A stretch of DNA of 8,852 nt from CAYFJO01 sp964343305 (GTDB lineage Bacteria > Planctomycetota > Planctomycetia > Pirellulales > Pirellulaceae): assembly GCA_964343305.1 (NCBI GenBank), contig CAYFJO010000442.1:1-8852 (forward strand), given 5' to 3'. The translations under genes and the position numbers were made by a program. Position 1 is the first letter of the stretch. Every line of letters begins with the position of its first letter. This document shows, in pieces, positions 6,559-8,852 of this stretch. The notes beneath the pieces were generated by a model. That model was not told where the DNA came from, made no database searches, and was given only the letters and a program-made list of their open reading frames with translations.

Positions 6559-8442
6559 ATGAAAACGACATTTACACTGATCACATTCCTGCTCCTGCCA
6601 GCAATTGCTGAAGCACAGCAAACGCTTCAGCCACATGATTCAGTCGTCAAGCGTTTCGTTCCAAGCGACGTCGATTTCGGTCATGCGGTTTACGAGACAT
6701 CGCACACGCTGAGTTGCCGGTATGGTCATGTGAAGGTCTGGCCGTTGCAGAAGCCTGACGCGGCGGCACGGGCGAATCTGTTTCCCGACCCCGGCCACAG
6801 AATTCTGAATGAAAACCAAAGGCGTCTCACCCACGAAATCAAACTGACCAAGCCCGGCCACTACGTCTTTCGCGCTCGCGCGAAGAGCGATGCGATCGTC
6901 GCGCAGATGTCCGTGCAGGGCGCGTTGGATTACGACACCAAAGGAACGCCGTTCACTGCGCCGTACTACGGCAGCTACACGATGCCGTTCGCGCAGTCGG
7001 ACAAGTTCACCGTCCGCGGACTCCCCTTCGTCATTGAAAACGGCAGCGAACCGCGCACGATCACCGCGTCGATCGAGATCAAACGCGTTGGTTCCATCGA
7101 GCTGGATTCGGTCGAGCTGATCCGGCTGGGCGACACGCGGCTGGATCATCGCTGGGGACAGAACCTGCCGGTCGATCCGATTCACGGACTGACTACGTTG
7201 AAGGCGTCCCCCAATCCCGATCAGACAGGATTCGAGAAGTTCGAGGACACGTGGACCGGAGCGGAAGTCTGGCTCGTGTCGCAGGGGCTTCAGTCGCGTC
7301 TGCAATATCCAGGCACGCCGAACTTCACTGACGACGGCAAGTACTTTTATCTCACTTCGCCCGGCTATGTGCTGAGAACGGACGGCTTGGCGCGATTCGG
7401 TCCTTTCAAAGCTGAACGTATCGACTCGCGTTATCTGCCATGGCCCACCAAGTGGGTGCGCAACCATCTACCGAGTGACCGCGAATCGTCCGACTGGATG
7501 ATTACCGAATTCCGCGAGCACGGCTACGGGCTGTCGAACATCGTCACGGGTGCGAAAGCCGACATCAAACTCCCGAAACAGGACGGCTGGCGGCTGGTAA
7601 AGATGGCCCCCGATGAACCTGGCACTTATGTAAACGCCGATGTGAATCTGAGTTCCCTGTGGATTTCCAACGACCGCAAAGCCGGCGAGAAGACCAGCCC
7701 GCACCCGACGTTCTTCGGCCGTGTTCCCTGTGCGTACTACAACGGGATGATTCACCCGATCCGCAACTACACAATCCGCGGAGTCATCTGGTATCAGGGC
7801 GAGCGAAATTCAATGACGACGAAAGACGCCGTTGAGTACCGCGTTTATTTCCTGCTGATGATCAACGCTTGGCGCGATGCATTCGGCCAGCCTGAGATGC
7901 CGTTCTTTTTCGTGCAACTCCCAAAGCTGGGGGCCAGAGACGTCCGCGACGCAGCTCCCACTCGCGAGTCGCAGATGTGGACGGCGAATAACGTCGAGAA
8001 CACTGGCATGGTCGTGACGCTCGACGTTGGCGAGGCAAGTCTTCATCCCAAACTGAAACGCCCGATCGGGCAGCGACTGGCAAAGCTGGCGCAAGCAAAG
8101 GTCTACGGGAAAAACGCCGAACACGCTTCAGCGGTTTACAAGAGCGCCAAAGTTCAGGGGGCACTGATCGTCATCCAGTTTGAGCACGTGGGCAAAGGGT
8201 TGATGTCCAACGACGGAAAGCCGCTCCGCGAGTTCACGATCTGCGGAGCCGATCGCAAGTTCGTCGCGGCGGACGCAAAGATCGTTGGCAACACGGTTGT
8301 CGTATCACGTCCCAACGTCAGTGAACCTGTCGCCGTCCGTTACGCATGGAAGAATGACCCGATGGTAAACTTGTTTGGAAGGAACGGTCTGCCCGTCGGA
8401 CCGTTTCGAACGGATGATTTCGAGTTGAAACCGAAAACCTGA
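6559..8442 (+). CDS. Secreted chimeric protein: unknown N-terminal half plus C-terminal half of a sialate O-acetylesterase (SASA) family protein
   Basis: The start at 6559 gives a textbook signal peptide (MKTTFTLITFLLLPAIAEA, then QQ). An in-frame GTG at 6526 would add eleven polar residues before it and is rejected. The mature protein has two unlike parts. Residues about 22-380 are not a family I recognise; they are beta-rich, with a sandwich-like region (HEIKLTKPGHYVFRARAKSD) and later propeller-like segments (FTDDGKYFYLTSPG, DIKLPKQDGWRLVKM). From about residue 384 the protein reads as the second half of a SASA/DUF303 esterase: AYYNGMIHP, YTIRGVIWYQGERN, MPFFFVQLPKLG, GMVVTLDVGE, LHPKLKRPIGQRLAKLA, and an end in VRYAWKNDP and GPFRTD. 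The N-terminal SGNH block with the catalytic serine (GxSNM) is absent, and the Asp expected before the catalytic His496 is missing (EASLHP). Deacetylation is therefore doubtful. The gene lies 57 bases after its neighbour and is probably in the same operon. It may be a recombined or decaying gene, though the frame is fully open. Confidence 0.83.
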   Translation: MKTTFTLITFLLLPAIAEAQQTLQPHDSVVKRFVPSDVDFGHAVYETSHTLSCRYGHVKVWPLQKPDAAARANLFPDPGHRILNENQRRLTHEIKLTKPGHYVFRARAKSDAIVAQMSVQGALDYDTKGTPFTAPYYGSYTMPFAQSDKFTVRGLPFVIENGSEPRTITASIEIKRVGSIELDSVELIRLGDTRLDHRWGQNLPVDPIHGLTTLKASPNPDQTGFEKFEDTWTGAEVWLVSQGLQSRLQYPGTPNFTDDGKYFYLTSPGYVLRTDGLARFGPFKAERIDSRYLPWPTKWVRNHLPSDRESSDWMITEFREHGYGLSNIVTGAKADIKLPKQDGWRLVKMAPDEPGTYVNADVNLSSLWISNDRKAGEKTSPHPTFFGRVPCAYYNGMIHPIRNYTIRGVIWYQGERNSMTTKDAVEYRVYFLLMINAWRDAFGQPEMPFFFVQLPKLGARDVRDAAPTRESQMWTANNVENTGMVVTLDVGEASLHPKLKRPIGQRLAKLAQAKVYGKNAEHASAVYKSAKVQGALIVIQFEHVGKGLMSNDGKPLREFTICGADRKFVAADAKIVGNTVVVSRPNVSEPVAVRYAWKNDPMVNLFGRNGLPVGPFRTDDFELKPKT

Positions 8443-8450
8443 ACAGTCTC

Positions 8451-8455
8451 AAAGG
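8451..8455 (+). promoter_or_regulatory. Ribosome binding site (AAAGG) for the last gene
   Basis: AAAGG ends nine bases before the ATG at 8465, in the 22-base gap after the stop of the esterase-like gene. It supports 8465 as the start and shows that this gene is translated independently within the same transcript. Confidence 0.5.
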
Positions 8456-8464
8456 CAAAGCTGA

Positions 8465-8852
8465 ATGAGAAACAGCGATTCAACAATCTGGAATTGGCGA
8501 TTCAACAGGGTTAGCCCAGGCATCGTTCCCCGTTTGATCGCGATTCTTCTTGCAAGCCGCGGCGTTTCAGCCGCTGGCGAGATTTTCGATATGGATGCCA
8601 TTCGTGATCCGGGCACGCTCGAAGTCAAGGTTCTCCAGGATTGGCACATCGTCGAGGGACAGATCGTCACTCGCCAGAAACTCGTCACCATCAACGTCGG
8701 TGACATGTGGCCCGGCCAGGATTACCGCGTGCCGGTTCGCATGGTGGTGCCTGCGGATCGAAAGGCCGAGGGCTTTCATCTCACCGGCTCAAGCACGCCC
8801 GCGCGATTGAAGATGGATACGAAGCCGAACGCGCTGAATCGCGAATTGCTCA
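8465..8852 (+). CDS. Secreted PqaA-like (PhoPQ-activated pathogenicity-related) protein, 3' partial
   Basis: The ATG at 8465 opens a frame that continues to the window edge, giving 129 complete codons. The start is supported by AAAGG nine bases upstream and by an export signal: basic n-region (NWRFNRV), core IVPRLIAILLA and probable cleavage after GVSA. The mature part (DWHIVEGQIVTRQKLVTI, then DMWPGQDYRVPVRMVVPA and GFHLTGSS) resembles the opening of planctomycete proteins annotated as PhoPQ-activated pathogenicity-related, an alpha/beta-hydrolase-like family also called PqaA. The recognition rests on the N-terminal pattern only; no nucleophile elbow falls inside the window. The small gap to the gene before it suggests co-transcription. 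The product could be an exported esterase or peptidase-like hydrolase; the name is tentative. Confidence 0.78.
   Translation, partial: MRNSDSTIWNWRFNRVSPGIVPRLIAILLASRGVSAAGEIFDMDAIRDPGTLEVKVLQDWHIVEGQIVTRQKLVTINVGDMWPGQDYRVPVRMVVPADRKAEGFHLTGSSTPARLKMDTKPNALNRELL
8475..8507. repeat. Short direct repeat, GCGATTCAACA twice
   Basis: The same 11 bases occur at 8475-8485 and 8497-8507, a 22-base period, inside the signal-peptide region of the last gene. The period is not a multiple of three, so the copies are read in different phases and the repeat is not a peptide repeat. It may be a small local duplication or chance. Confidence 0.4.

Overview
The window looks like planctomycete (or related PVC-group) genomic DNA. 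The basis is family content, not a database match: formylglycine-dependent sulfatases, LamG-plus-propeller glycosidase-like proteins, a sialate O-acetylesterase-type module, a PqaA-like exported protein, large multidomain secreted proteins, weak Shine-Dalgarno sites and moderately GC-rich DNA. All supported genes are on the + strand and tightly packed, so they are probably one transcription unit. No promoter, terminator, tRNA, rRNA or CRISPR array is visible, and no non-coding stretch exceeds about 60 bases.

Layout. (1) Positions 1-4276 hold the 3' part of a very large open frame whose 5' end lies outside the window. It reads, in one frame, the C-terminal tail of an arylsulfatase, a complete iduronate-2-sulfatase-type sulfatase, and a full levanase/exo-inulinase-type GH32 enzyme with its accessory beta-sandwich modules. 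An inverted repeat lies in each of the two linkers that separate these units. (2) Positions 4273-6501, overlapping by ATGA, encode an exported LamG plus GH32-like five-bladed propeller protein whose canonical catalytic motifs are all altered. (3) Positions 6559-8442 encode an exported chimera: an unrecognised N-terminal half joined to the C-terminal half of a sialate O-acetylesterase (SASA) family protein, without the nucleophile block. (4) Positions 8465-8852 hold the start of an exported protein resembling PhoPQ-activated pathogenicity-related (PqaA-like) proteins; it runs off the window.

Taken together, the locus looks like an exported polysaccharide-processing cluster. Sulfatases would remove sulfate esters, the GH32 would cleave a fructose-containing (fructan-like) chain, and the esterase-like and divergent propeller proteins would bind or deacetylate the substrate. 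A sulfated fructan or fructose-bearing sulfated glycan is a reasonable but unproven substrate. The most unusual points are the sulfatase-sulfatase-GH32 fusion with palindromic elements at both junctions, and the half-replaced esterase downstream.
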